Shown: positions 1 through 8,121 of the stretch, one piece after another
Position numbering within the stretch: the first letter of the stretch is position 1
Layout of the letters: every line of letters begins with the position of its first letter
Assembly (NCBI RefSeq): GCF_014190775.1
Contig: NZ_JACHVP010000004.1
Span: forward strand, 310,001-374,000
DNA length: 64,000 nucleotides
From: Leifsonia aquatica
GTDB lineage: Bacteria > Actinomycetota > Actinomycetes > Actinomycetales > Microbacteriaceae
Direction of reading: 5' to 3'
The notes under the pieces: model-generated
The model's input: the letters and a program-made list of their open reading frames with translations, nothing else
Databases searched by the model: none
Told to the model about the DNA's origin: nothing
Made by a program: the position numbers and the translations under genes

Positions 1-94
1 GACCCACGTCGCGGTGCTCGCCACCTCCCTGGCCGTCCTCGCGGTCGCGATCATGGCGGCGCTGCTGGTGCTGGGGCCGCCGAAGCTCTCGTGA
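1..94 (+). CDS. C-terminal end of a membrane protein (partial)
   Basis: Reading in frame from base 2 to the TGA at 92-94 gives about 30 residues, mostly a single hydrophobic helix (Ala/Val/Leu/Met) followed by a short polar tail ending PPKLS. This looks like the last membrane segment of a transporter or other integral membrane protein whose main part lies before the window. The family cannot be told from this fragment. A real gene end is plausible because the next feature has its own ribosome binding site and no other frame is open here. Confidence 0.5.
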   Translation, partial: THVAVLATSLAVLAVAIMAALLVLGPPKLS

Positions 95-170
95 GACGGG
101 ACTCCCCGTCGCCGCCTGCGCCCACTACTGTGTCGCGTGTTCGCACCACGTCACGAGTACGGAGGGCACC

Positions 171-353
171 ATGGCAGGGAAGTTCGAGCTCTACAAGGAC
201 ACGTCGGGCGAGTACCGCTTCCGGCTGAAGGCCGCCAATGGCGAGACCATCGCGACGTCGGAGGGCTACGCCAGCAAGTCCGGCGCGAAGAGCGGCATCG
301 AGTCGGTGCAGAAGAACGCCCCGACCGCCGAGGTCGTCGAACTCGACACCTGA
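171..353 (+). CDS. YegP-family (DUF1508) small protein
   Basis: A 60-residue protein with one complete DUF1508/YegP repeat: it opens with GKFELYKD and continues through the FRLKAANGETIATSEGY and K-SGAKSGIESV blocks that define the family. The start ATG at 171 has a clear GGAGGG at 161-166. DUF1508 units often occur as tandem pairs; this gene has one. The family is predicted to be a small cytosolic fold and has no settled biochemical role, so none is assigned. It stands alone, about 70 bases before the sigma factor gene. Confidence 0.85.
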   Translation: MAGKFELYKDTSGEYRFRLKAANGETIATSEGYASKSGAKSGIESVQKNAPTAEVVELDT

Positions 354-423
354 GCCGCGCGCCGCGCTCTCCTTCGCCCCTCCAGCCGGGAACCGCACCT
401 CGAGCTGCGGACACTATAGAGAT

Positions 424-1023
424 GTGAGGGGATTCCTGCTCGACGAGCCCGCTGTGCTCGATCGCATCCATGACGGCGACGCCGACGCGTTCGGCGCGCT
501 CTTCGATCTGCACCACGACCGCGTCTTCCGGCAGGCACTGCGGCTGACGTCGTCGGTGCACGACGCCGAGGACGTCACCGCGGTCGTCTTCCTGGAGGCG
601 TGGCGGCGACGTGACGCGATGCGCGTGGTGAACGGGTCGGTGATCGGCTGGCTGCTTTTGACCGCGAACAACGTGCACCGCAACCATCTGCGCTCGTCGC
701 GGCGCTACCGGGAGGCGCTCGGCAACCTCCCCGCTCCCGAGTACGCTCCCGACCATTCCGGGGTCGTTGACGACCGGCTCGACACCGACGCACGCCGCAC
801 CGCCGTGCGCGCCGCGCTCGCCCGGCTCCCGAAGCGCGACCAGGACATCATCACCCTGTGCGTATTCGAGGAGCTGAGCACGGCGGACGCCGCCGAAGCC
901 CTCGGAGTCGCACCGGGGACCGTGAAGTCGCGCCTCTCGCGTGCCAAGGCCCGTCTCGCCGAGCTGCTCGGCGAGGACGGCGCCGCCGATACCAACGACC
1001 GGAAGAACGGAGGAGAGCGATGA
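424..1023 (+). CDS. ECF-type RNA polymerase sigma factor
   Basis: About 199 residues. Region 2 holds the family pattern (GDADAFGALFDLHHDRVFRQ, then DAEDVTAVVFLEAW), followed by a variable linker and region 4 with LPKRDQDIITLCVFEELS and the HTH segment AEALGVAPGTVKSRLSRA. It should redirect RNA polymerase to a small regulon. The start is uncertain: GTG at 424 fits family length but has no Shine-Dalgarno; GTG 454 is an alternative. The stop overlaps the next ATG as ATGA, so the two genes are translationally coupled. A GGGAAC at 388-393 resembles an ECF -35 and could mean autoregulation, but no convincing -10 partner was found. Confidence 0.87.
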   Translation: MRGFLLDEPAVLDRIHDGDADAFGALFDLHHDRVFRQALRLTSSVHDAEDVTAVVFLEAWRRRDAMRVVNGSVIGWLLLTANNVHRNHLRSSRRYREALGNLPAPEYAPDHSGVVDDRLDTDARRTAVRAALARLPKRDQDIITLCVFEELSTADAAEALGVAPGTVKSRLSRAKARLAELLGEDGAADTNDRKNGGER

Positions 1024-1823
1024 CCGAGCCCACCTTCGACCCGCGCCGTAAGGCGGCGATCCGCGACCTGGTGGTGCAGAACGCCGCCAGCCGCGGCCGC
1101 GTGCTCGGCCGCAAGCGCACGGCGTTCGTGGTGACCCTCGTACTGCTGGCCGTGGGTATCTCCGGCGGCGGCGTGGCCTACGCCCTCGGCACCGGACTGA
1201 TCGACCCGGCACCCGTGGCGAGCCCCACCCCGACGCCGACACCCACGCCGACACCCACCGAGACGCCGACCCCCACCCCGACGCCGACTCCCACCCCCAC
1301 GTCGACTGTGGACCCGGCCGACCCCGCCACCTGGACGATCGGCTTCGACGGTGTCGGGCCGGTGACGCTCGGCTCGACGCTGCCCGAGCAGAGCGGCGCA
1401 CTCCCCGCCTTCGCGGACGAGACCGCCTCGATCTGCGTCGGGGGACTCTCCGTCTTGACCTCGCCCGGCGGGATGCGATTCACCTTCGCCGCCGCCGCCG
1501 ACGGGTCGGGACGCACCGCGGCGATCCAGTTCGGCAACTTCGGCGGGGGATCGGACGACCATGCGATCACTCCGCGCACGGCCGAGGGGATCGGGATCAG
1601 CTCCACCCTCGACGAACTCCTCGCGGCCTATCCGGGCATCCCGCAGACGTACACCTACAACGACATCACCACCGGGTACGGGCTGACCGACGGATCGGAC
1701 GGATGGATCGTGTTCGCGGTGATGAACGGCGTGGTCTCCGACATCCAGATCGCGAACGCGTCGGTCCTCCCGATCGGCCAGGGCCGAGCGGACGCCATCC
1801 CCTCGGAGCGCTGTCCCGCCTGA
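1020..1823 (+). CDS. Membrane-anchored protein with Thr-Pro linker, sigma-factor partner
   Basis: 267 residues: a short basic cytoplasmic N-terminus (about 37 residues), one membrane helix (about 38-60), a Pro-Thr repeat linker (about 70-95, many PTPT units), then a roughly 170-residue extracytoplasmic domain. Position and coupling (ATGA overlap) suggest it controls or senses for the upstream sigma factor. The cytoplasmic part is short for a normal anti-sigma domain, and the zinc anti-sigma HxxxCxxC motif is absent. It may be a cell-surface protein co-expressed with the sigma factor instead. I do not recognise the outer domain. Confidence 0.75.
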   Translation: MTEPTFDPRRKAAIRDLVVQNAASRGRVLGRKRTAFVVTLVLLAVGISGGGVAYALGTGLIDPAPVASPTPTPTPTPTPTETPTPTPTPTPTPTSTVDPADPATWTIGFDGVGPVTLGSTLPEQSGALPAFADETASICVGGLSVLTSPGGMRFTFAAAADGSGRTAAIQFGNFGGGSDDHAITPRTAEGIGISSTLDELLAAYPGIPQTYTYNDITTGYGLTDGSDGWIVFAVMNGVVSDIQIANASVLPIGQGRADAIPSERCPA

Positions 1824-1830
1824 GCCCCGG

Positions 1831-1836
1831 TAGACT
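1831..1836 (+). promoter_or_regulatory. Candidate -10 box of purL
   Basis: TAGACT fits the actinobacterial TANNNT -10 pattern and lies 43 bases before the purL start, between two coding regions. No convincing -35 was seen at the usual distance. The predicted leader would be about 37 nt. Confidence 0.45.
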
Positions 1837-1879
1837 GGGGTCGATCCCCCCGCTTCCGCCTGCAGCCTGGAGTGCCCGC

Positions 1880-4198
1880 GTGACCGACACCACCGCCCAG
1901 CACGTCGTCGACACCGTCGCGAACGCGATCGAGACTCCCGAGAAGGAGCAGCCGTTCGCGGCGCTCGGCCTCAAGGAGGACGAGTACGCGCAGATCCGCG
2001 AGATCCTCGGCCGCCGCCCCACCAGCGGCGAGCTGGCGATGTACTCGGTGATGTGGTCGGAGCACTGCTCCTACAAGTCGTCGAAGATCTACCTGCGCCA
2101 GTTCGGGCAGAAGGTCACCCCCGCCATGAAGAAGAACCTCATGGTCGGCATGGGCGAGAACGCGGGCGTCGTCGACGTCGGCGAGGGCTGGGCGGTCACC
2201 TTCAAGGTGGAGTCGCACAACCACCCCTCCTACATCGAGCCGTTCCAGGGCGCCGCGACCGGCGTCGGCGGCATCGTGCGCGACATCATCTCGATGGGCG
2301 CCCGCCCGGTGGCCGTGATGGACCAGCTGCGCTTCGGCGCCATCGACGAGCCGGACACGGCGCGCGTCGTGCACGGCGTCGTCTCCGGCATCTCGTTCTA
2401 CGGCAACTGCCTCGGCCTGCCGAACATCGGCGGCGAGACCTACTTCGACCCGATCTACCAGGGCAACCCGCTGGTCAACGCGCTGTCGGTCGGCGTGCTG
2501 CGCCACGAGGACCTCCACCTGGCCAATGCCTCCGGCGCCGGCAACAAGGTCGTGCTCTTCGGCGCCCGCACCGGCGGCGACGGCATCGGCGGCGCGAGCA
2601 TCCTCGCCTCCGACACGTTCTCGGCCGGCGGCCCGACCAAGCGCCCGGCGGTCCAGGTCGGCGACCCGTTCGCCGAGAAGGTGCTCATCGAGTGCTGCCT
2701 GGAGCTGTTCCGCGACAAGCTCGTCGAGGGCATCCAGGACCTCGGCGCGGCCGGCATCTCCTGCGCCACGAGCGAGCTCGCCTCCAACGGCGACGGCGGC
2801 ATGTACGTCGAGCTCGACAAGGTGCTGCTGCGCGACCCGTCGCTCACCGCTGAGGAGATCCTCATGTCGGAGAGCCAGGAGCGCATGATGGCGGTCGTCA
2901 AGCCCGAGCTGCTCGACGCCTTCCTCGCCGTCACCGCCAAGTGGGATGTCGAGACCAGCGTGCTGGGCGAGGTCACCGAGACCGGCCGCCTCGTCATCAA
3001 CTGGAAGGGCGAGGAGATCGTCAACGTCGACCCGCGCACCGTCGCGGTCGACGGTCCGGTCTACGAGCGCCCGGTCGCCTACCCGACCTGGATCGACGCG
3101 CTGCAGGCCGACTCGGCCTCCCGCCTCCCCCGCCCCGAGGGCGGCGACGCCCTGCGCGAGCAGGTGCTGGCGCTGCTCGGCTCGGCCAACCTGGCCGACA
3201 AGGGCTGGATCACCGACCAGTACGACTACTTCGTCGGCGGCAACACGGCCCTCGCGTTCCCCGACGACGCCGGCATGGTCCGCGTCGACGAGGAGAGCGG
3301 GCTCGGCTTCGCCATCGCCACCGACGCGAACGGCCGCTACTGCCAGCTCGACCCGAAGGAGGGCGCGAAGCTCGCCCTCGCCGAGGCCTACCGCAACGTC
3401 GCCGCCTCCGGCGCTGTGCCGGCCGCGGTCACCGACTGCCTCAACTTCGGCAGCCCGGAGAACCCCGAGGTCATGTGGCAGTTCTCGCAGGCCGTCGAGG
3501 GTCTCTCGGACGCCTGCCTGGAGCTCGAGATCCCGGTCACCGGCGGCAACGTCTCCTTCTACAACCAGACCGGCGACGTGCCGATCTTCCCGACGCCCGT
3601 CGTCGGCGTGCTCGGCGTGATCGACGACGTCGCCCGCCGCATCCCGGCCGGCTGGCAGGACGAGGGCGAGAACATCTACCTCCTCGGCGTCACCCGCGAG
3701 GAGCTCGACGGCTCCGCCTGGGCCGGCACCATCCACGGCCACCTCGGCGGACGCCCGCCGGCGGTCGACCTGACCGCCGAGCGCACGCTCGCCGAGACGC
3801 TGCACGCCGCTTCGGTCGAGGGCCTCGTCTCCTCCGCCCACGACCTCGCCGACGGCGGCCTCGCGCAGGCCCTCGCCGAGAGCGTGATGCGGTTCGGCGT
3901 CGGCGCCCGCGTCTGGCTGGGCGAGATCGTCGAGCGCGACGGCGTGGATGCGGCGACCGCGCTGTTCAGCGAGTCGACCGCCCGCGTGATCGTCTCGGTT
4001 CCCCGCGAGGACGACGTGAAGTTCCGCGGCCTCTGCGAGGGCCGCGGCGTCCCGATCCTGCGCATCGGCGTCACCGACGCCGAGGTCGGCACCCAGCCGG
4101 TGCTCGAGGTGCAGGACCAGTTCACCGTCGGCCTGGAGGAGCTGCGCGCGACGCACCGCTCCACCCTCCCGGAGCGCTTCGGCCCGGTCGTCGCCTGA
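1880..4198 (+). CDS. purL: Phosphoribosylformylglycinamidine synthase subunit PurL
   Basis: 772 residues, the length of the small-type PurL that works with separate PurS and PurQ; those genes are not in this window. It converts FGAR, glutamine-derived ammonia and ATP to FGAM in purine synthesis. The catalytic-region motif [10 protein letters not shown] is at about residues 60-69 (His62), followed by [21 protein letters not shown] and the [10 protein letters not shown] and [10 protein letters not shown] segments. The start is GTG 1880 with a GGAG about 8 bases upstream. The long open frame before 1880 is discarded because it overlaps the previous gene and lacks family similarity. Confidence 0.97.
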   Translation: MTDTTAQHVVDTVANAIETPEKEQPFAALGLKEDEYAQIREILGRRPTSGELAMYSVMWSEHCSYKSSKIYLRQFGQKVTPAMKKNLMVGMGENAGVVDVGEGWAVTFKVESHNHPSYIEPFQGAATGVGGIVRDIISMGARPVAVMDQLRFGAIDEPDTARVVHGVVSGISFYGNCLGLPNIGGETYFDPIYQGNPLVNALSVGVLRHEDLHLANASGAGNKVVLFGARTGGDGIGGASILASDTFSAGGPTKRPAVQVGDPFAEKVLIECCLELFRDKLVEGIQDLGAAGISCATSELASNGDGGMYVELDKVLLRDPSLTAEEILMSESQERMMAVVKPELLDAFLAVTAKWDVETSVLGEVTETGRLVINWKGEEIVNVDPRTVAVDGPVYERPVAYPTWIDALQADSASRLPRPEGGDALREQVLALLGSANLADKGWITDQYDYFVGGNTALAFPDDAGMVRVDEESGLGFAIATDANGRYCQLDPKEGAKLALAEAYRNVAASGAVPAAVTDCLNFGSPENPEVMWQFSQAVEGLSDACLELEIPVTGGNVSFYNQTGDVPIFPTPVVGVLGVIDDVARRIPAGWQDEGENIYLLGVTREELDGSAWAGTIHGHLGGRPPAVDLTAERTLAETLHAASVEGLVSSAHDLADGGLAQALAESVMRFGVGARVWLGEIVERDGVDAATALFSESTARVIVSVPREDDVKFRGLCEGRGVPILRIGVTDAEVGTQPVLEVQDQFTVGLEELRATHRSTLPERFGPVVA

Positions 4199-4277
4199 CG
4201 TCCCATCCCGGCTCTGCACGACACGAGCGGTCACACGATTCCGTGACGGCCGGCCGGCCTGACAGGCTGGGAGCACC

Positions 4278-5012
4278 ATGACCCAGCACAGCATCGATCG
4301 TCTCGCCGGCCGTTCCGTCGTCCTGATCGGGGGCGGCTCCGGCATCGGGCTCGCCGTCGCGCGCCAGGCCGTCGCCGCCGGTGCGCACGTGCACCTCGGC
4401 GGACGCACCGAGACGACCCTGCAGCGCGCTGCCGCCGAGCTGGGCGACGCCGCGTCCTGGGGCGTGGTCGACACCTCCGACGACGCCTCCGTCGCGCGCT
4501 TCTTCGAGCGGGTGGAGGCGGTCGACGCGCTCTTGACGACGGCTGCCAGCTACACGACGGGCCCGTTCACGACCTCCACGATCGAGGAGGCCCGGAGCCC
4601 GTTCGAGTCGAAGTTCTGGGGCCAGTACCGCGTCGTCCACGCCGCCCTCCCCCTCCTGACCCCCGACGCCTCCGTCGTCCTGATGTCGGGTGCGGCGAGC
4701 GTGCGTCCCGCGGGGCCCGCCGCGGCGTACGTCGCCGCGAACGCCGCCATCGAGGGCCTGGCCCGCGGCCTCGCCGTCGAGCTGGCGCCGGTGCGCGTCA
4801 ACGCCATCGCGCCGGGCACGATCGACGGCAACCTCTGGGCGCAGCGCTCCGCCGAGGTGCGGGAGGCGGCCTTCAGCGGCTTCAGCGCCACCACGGTCCT
4901 CGGCCGGCCCGGTACCGAGGAGGAGATCGCGGACGCGGTCATCCACCTCTTCACGAGCACGTACACGACGGGATCGACGCTCTACGTCGACGGCGGCTAC
5001 GCGCTGCGCTGA
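4278..5012 (+). CDS. SDR-family oxidoreductase lacking the catalytic lysine
   Basis: 244 residues with a Rossmann glycine motif (GGGSGIG, residues 18-24) and the C-terminal SDR ending (TGSTLYVDGGYAL). The active site is altered: the YxxxK motif reads YVAAN (Tyr151, Asn155), and the usual NNAG is TTAA (87-90). Serines are present near 137-141. Without the lysine, ordinary alcohol/ketone chemistry is doubtful; it may have changed chemistry or bind nucleotide only. Its last 16 bases overlap convergently with the EamA transporter gene. Confidence 0.87.
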   Translation: MTQHSIDRLAGRSVVLIGGGSGIGLAVARQAVAAGAHVHLGGRTETTLQRAAAELGDAASWGVVDTSDDASVARFFERVEAVDALLTTAASYTTGPFTTSTIEEARSPFESKFWGQYRVVHAALPLLTPDASVVLMSGAASVRPAGPAAAYVAANAAIEGLARGLAVELAPVRVNAIAPGTIDGNLWAQRSAEVREAAFSGFSATTVLGRPGTEEEIADAVIHLFTSTYTTGSTLYVDGGYALR

Positions 5013-5911
5013 CCCACCAGCTCGGCCTGACGGCGCGAGAAGATCCGCACCCGCTGCTGCGTGAGCAGGATGCCGGCGATCACGATGAGAGCCCCGACGG
5101 GCTCGTTCCAGCTGAGGTGCTCGCCCAGCACGAGGATGCCGAGCGCGACGCCGACGACCGGGGTCACGTAGGTCACCCCGGAGGTCGCCGTGGGGCCCCA
5201 GGCGCGCAGCACGTTCATGTTCCAGATGTAGACGACGCCCGTCCCGAGCATCCCGAGCGCCAGGAGGCTGAGCAGCACGGGCCAGCTGAAAGTGATCGGG
5301 CCCAGCGCGACGAACGGGGTCAGCACCAGCATGATGACCGCGGCGATGCCGATGTTCAGGAACGCCGTGGTGGTCGCCGGGATGGCGCGGTGGCTGATGA
5401 AACGGCGGATGTAGCCGAAGCTGAACCCGTAACAGGTCACGGCGCCGAGGCAGGCGAGCTGGCCCCACAGGCTGCCGGTCAGGGCGGCGACGCTCCACGG
5501 GCCGACCACGACGACGACGCCGACCACGCCGATCAGCACGCCGAGCACCTGATCGCGGTTGAGCTTCTCGACCCGGAACGCGACCGTCACGAGGATCGCG
5601 GTCGTGATCGGCGTGACCGCGTTGTAGATGCTGGCCAGGCTCGACGACACGTACTGCTCAGCCCACGCGAAGAGCAGGAAGGGCACGACGCAGTAGGTGA
5701 TCGCGACCACGGTGAAGTGCAGCCAGACGATCGGCTCGCGCGGCAGCCGGCTGCGCATGACCAGGACGATGACGCCGAGCGTGATCGCGCCGAAGACGAG
5801 GCGCGCCCAGGCGACCTGACCGAAGGACACCCCGTCGAGGGCGATCTTCATGAACAGGAAGCTGGCTCCCCAGATGAGCCCCATGGCGACGAACTGCAGC
5901 GCGACCTTCAC
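4997..5911 (-). CDS. EamA/DMT-superfamily transporter
   Basis: 304 residues with about ten hydrophobic helices in two EamA halves. It opens with the typical MGLIWGASFLFMKIAL and has the second-half TPVVGVALGILVLGE segment. The family exports or exchanges amino acids, metabolites or drugs; the substrate is not predictable here. The start is GTG 5911, supported by a TAGCCT box 6 bases upstream (leaderless type). The gene runs convergently into the SDR gene and is divergent from the luciferase-like gene. Confidence 0.88.
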   Translation of the reverse strand: MKVALQFVAMGLIWGASFLFMKIALDGVSFGQVAWARLVFGAITLGVIVLVMRSRLPREPIVWLHFTVVAITYCVVPFLLFAWAEQYVSSSLASIYNAVTPITTAILVTVAFRVEKLNRDQVLGVLIGVVGVVVVVGPWSVAALTGSLWGQLACLGAVTCYGFSFGYIRRFISHRAIPATTTAFLNIGIAAVIMLVLTPFVALGPITFSWPVLLSLLALGMLGTGVVYIWNMNVLRAWGPTATSGVTYVTPVVGVALGILVLGEHLSWNEPVGALIVIAGILLTQQRVRIFSRRQAELVGQRSA

Positions 5912-5917
5912 TCTGCG

Positions 5918-5923
5918 AGGCTA
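5918..5923 (-). promoter_or_regulatory. -10 box, leaderless promoter of the EamA gene
   Basis: On the minus strand TAGCCT is followed by 6 bases and then GTG. No Shine-Dalgarno lies between, so transcription should begin at the start codon. Confidence 0.55.
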
Positions 5924-6058
5924 GCGGCTGCCACCGTCACCGGCTGGCGGGATTCGGACGCGGCGCAGCACTCTGTCCGGACCTTTGCGATGGCTGGCCG
6001 GATCTCCCTTCCGGAGGCCAGACTGGAGGCCGGGAATACTCCGGCCGCGCGTGCGTTA

Positions 6059-6072
6059 TATGCGTTTGCATA
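6059..6072. promoter_or_regulatory. Palindrome upstream of the luciferase-like gene, possible operator
   Basis: TATGC-GTTT-GCATA is a perfect 5-bp inverted repeat in an unusually AT-rich patch between the divergent EamA and monooxygenase genes, 35 bases before the monooxygenase start. Its size resembles small winged-helix repressor sites. No regulator gene is adjacent, so the binding protein is unknown. Confidence 0.4.
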
Positions 6073-6106
6073 GAAACGGCGAGACGAAAACCACAAGGAG
6101 CCAGCC

Positions 6107-7294
6107 ATGCAGTACGGAATCTTCTCCGTCAGCGACATCACCCGCGACCCGGTCTCGGGTCACACCCCCAGCGAGGCGGAGCGCATCGAGGGGATCGTCA
6201 CGATCGCCAAGCACGCGGAGGAGGTCGGCCTCGACGTCTTCGCCATCGGCGAGCACCACAACCCGCCCTTCTTCTCCTCGTCGCCCACGACGCTGCTCTC
6301 GCACATCGCGGCCCTGACGAAGACCCTCACGGTCACGACCTCCACGACCCTCATCACCACGAACGACCCGGTGCGCATCGCCGAGGAGTACGCGATGCTC
6401 CAGCACCTCTCCAAGGGGCGCATGGATCTGATGCTCGGCCGCGGCAACACCGGCCCGGTCTACCCGTGGTTCGGCAAGGACATCCGCCAGAGCCTGCCGC
6501 TCGCCCTCGAGAACTACAACCTCCTCAACCGCCTGTGGCGCGAGGACGTCGTGGACTGGGAGGGGCGCTTCCGCACCCCGCTGCAGGGCTTCACCTCCAC
6601 CCCGCGCCCGCTCGACGACGTGCCGCCCTTCGTGTGGCACGGCAGCATCCGCACGCCCGAGATCGCCGAGCAGGCCGCCTACTACGGCGACGGCTTCTTC
6701 GCGAACAACATCTTCTGGCCCAAGGAGCACTACCAGCGCCTGATCGCCTTCTACCGCGAGCGCTTCGAGCACTACGGCCACGGCACCGCCAAGCAGGCCA
6801 TCGTCGGGCTCGGCGGCCAGGCGTACATCGCCAAGAACTCGCAGGACGCGAAGAACGAGTTCCGCCCGTACTTCAACGAGGCCCCCGTCTACGGCAACGG
6901 CCCGACGATGGAGGAGTTCACCGAGGCGACCCCGCTCACCGTCGGCAGCCCGCAGGAGGTCATCGACAAGACGCTGACGTTCCGCGAGTGGGCGGGCGAC
7001 TACCAGCGCCAGCTGTTCCTGATGGACCACGCCGGCCTGCCGCTCAGCACCGTGCTCAAGCAGCTCGACCTGCTGGGCGAGGAGGTCATCCCCGTGCTCC
7101 GCAAGGAGACCGAGGCCCGCAAGGACCCGGAGGCGCCCGACGCCCCCACGCACGCCTCGCTCGTCGCCGCCAAGTACGGCGACGCGGAGCCCCGCCAGCC
7201 GCGCCCCAACGCCAACCGCGGCGACAACGTGACCGGCGCCTCCCCCTACCAGGACACCGAGGAGCAGTTCCAGGCCAGCTACCCGTCGCTCTGA
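6107..7294 (+). CDS. Luciferase-like FMN-dependent monooxygenase, CE1758 family
   Basis: 395 residues. The bacterial-luciferase fold is indicated by the N-terminal barrel strand MQYGIFSVSD, GLDVFAIGEHHNPPF at about 42-56, and the GRMDLMLGRGNTGP segment typical of the group. It should use reduced FMN and oxygen to oxidise an organic substrate, which is unknown. A conserved partner flavin reductase follows 29 bases downstream; this duo (CE1758/CE1759) is recognised in actinobacteria. The start ATG 6107 has AAGGAG upstream. The last 60 residues are polar and low-complexity. Confidence 0.9.
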   Translation: MQYGIFSVSDITRDPVSGHTPSEAERIEGIVTIAKHAEEVGLDVFAIGEHHNPPFFSSSPTTLLSHIAALTKTLTVTTSTTLITTNDPVRIAEEYAMLQHLSKGRMDLMLGRGNTGPVYPWFGKDIRQSLPLALENYNLLNRLWREDVVDWEGRFRTPLQGFTSTPRPLDDVPPFVWHGSIRTPEIAEQAAYYGDGFFANNIFWPKEHYQRLIAFYRERFEHYGHGTAKQAIVGLGGQAYIAKNSQDAKNEFRPYFNEAPVYGNGPTMEEFTEATPLTVGSPQEVIDKTLTFREWAGDYQRQLFLMDHAGLPLSTVLKQLDLLGEEVIPVLRKETEARKDPEAPDAPTHASLVAAKYGDAEPRQPRPNANRGDNVTGASPYQDTEEQFQASYPSL

Positions 7295-7323
7295 GCGAGG
7301 CGGCCTGAGATCGAGAGAAGGAC

Positions 7324-8019
7324 ATGATGACGAACACCGATCAGCGCCCGTTCCGCGTGGTGGTGGTGAACGCCGGCGTCAGCGACCCGTCGTCCACCAA
7401 GATGCTGGCCGACCGGCTGGCGCTGCGCGTGGAGGCCGCCGCCCAGCGCGACGGACGCACCGTCGAGACGCAGCACCTCGACCTGCGCGAGCTGCTGCCG
7501 GAGCTCTCCGGCGCGCTCGCCTCCGGGCACCTCGGGCCGAAGTTCACGAAGGCGATCGACGCGCTGAAGGCGGCGGACGGCATCATCGCGACCGCGCCGG
7601 TCTACAAGGCCGGGCCGAGCGGACTGTTCACGTCGTTCTTCCAGGTGATCGACAACGACCTCCTCATCGCCAAGCCGGTCGTGCTCGGCGCGACCGCCGG
7701 CACCGCCCGGCACGCGCTCGTGGTCGACGAGCAGATGCGCTCGATGTTCGCCTTCCTGCGCACGATGACCACCCCGACGTCGGTGTTCGCGTCGACCGAG
7801 GACTGGCAGGACAAGTCGTTGGGCAAGCGGATCGACCGGGCCGCGCGCGAGCTGGTCGTTCTCATGGAGAGCGAGGTGGAGGCCAAGATCACGGACGCCT
7901 CCTGGGACCACTACCAGCACGAGTTCGGTTCGGCGGGCGGCGACGAGTTCGGCATCGACCTGAGCTCGGACCTCATGAAGCTGGCCGCGGGCGGCTCCCT
8001 CGGAGCACCCCGCTCATAG
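7324..8019 (+). CDS. FMN reductase partner of the luciferase-like enzyme, CE1759 family
   Basis: 231 residues of NAD(P)H:FMN reductase/flavodoxin-like fold: VVNAGVSDPSSTKMLADRLA forms the phosphate loop and PVYKAGPSGLFTSFFQVID the FMN-contact region. It likely supplies FMNH2 to the monooxygenase upstream. ATG 7324 and ATG 7327 are both possible; the AAGG at 7318-7321 is better spaced for 7327. The operon ends here, since a hairpin terminator follows 12 bases after the stop. Confidence 0.9.
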   Translation: MMTNTDQRPFRVVVVNAGVSDPSSTKMLADRLALRVEAAAQRDGRTVETQHLDLRELLPELSGALASGHLGPKFTKAIDALKAADGIIATAPVYKAGPSGLFTSFFQVIDNDLLIAKPVVLGATAGTARHALVVDEQMRSMFAFLRTMTTPTSVFASTEDWQDKSLGKRIDRAARELVVLMESEVEAKITDASWDHYQHEFGSAGGDEFGIDLSSDLMKLAAGGSLGAPRS

Positions 8020-8031
8020 CGCCCTGTGCAC

Positions 8032-8064
8032 AAGCGGGTCCCGTCCACCGACGGGGCCCGCTTT
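8032..8064 (+). terminator. Hairpin terminator after the luciferase/FMN reductase operon
   Basis: A 14-bp stem (8032-8045 with 8050-8063, one G-U pair, 4-base loop) followed by TT. It lies within an upstream extension of the next reading frame, which is one reason to start that gene at 8122. Confidence 0.7.
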
Positions 8065-8089
8065 CCGCTGTCCGGGGGCGCTCCCGCTG

Positions 8090-8095
8090 TAGGGT
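8090..8095 (+). promoter_or_regulatory. Candidate -10 box of the glycosyltransferase gene
   Basis: TAGGGT fits TANNNT and lies 26 bases before the GTG start and downstream of the terminator hairpin. A GAGGGGAG ribosome binding site follows at 8107-8114. Confidence 0.4.
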
Positions 8096-8121
8096 TGCGG
8101 GTAGACGAGGGGAGTTTCCTG

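Noticed and set aside
1200-1310. Regular repeat as a DNA-level element
   Set aside because: It encodes the Pro-Thr linker of the membrane protein; the periodicity is explained by codons.
1655-4474. 939-residue open frame on the minus strand across purL
   Set aside because: It mirrors purL codon bias, has no family features and overlaps an unmistakable essential gene.
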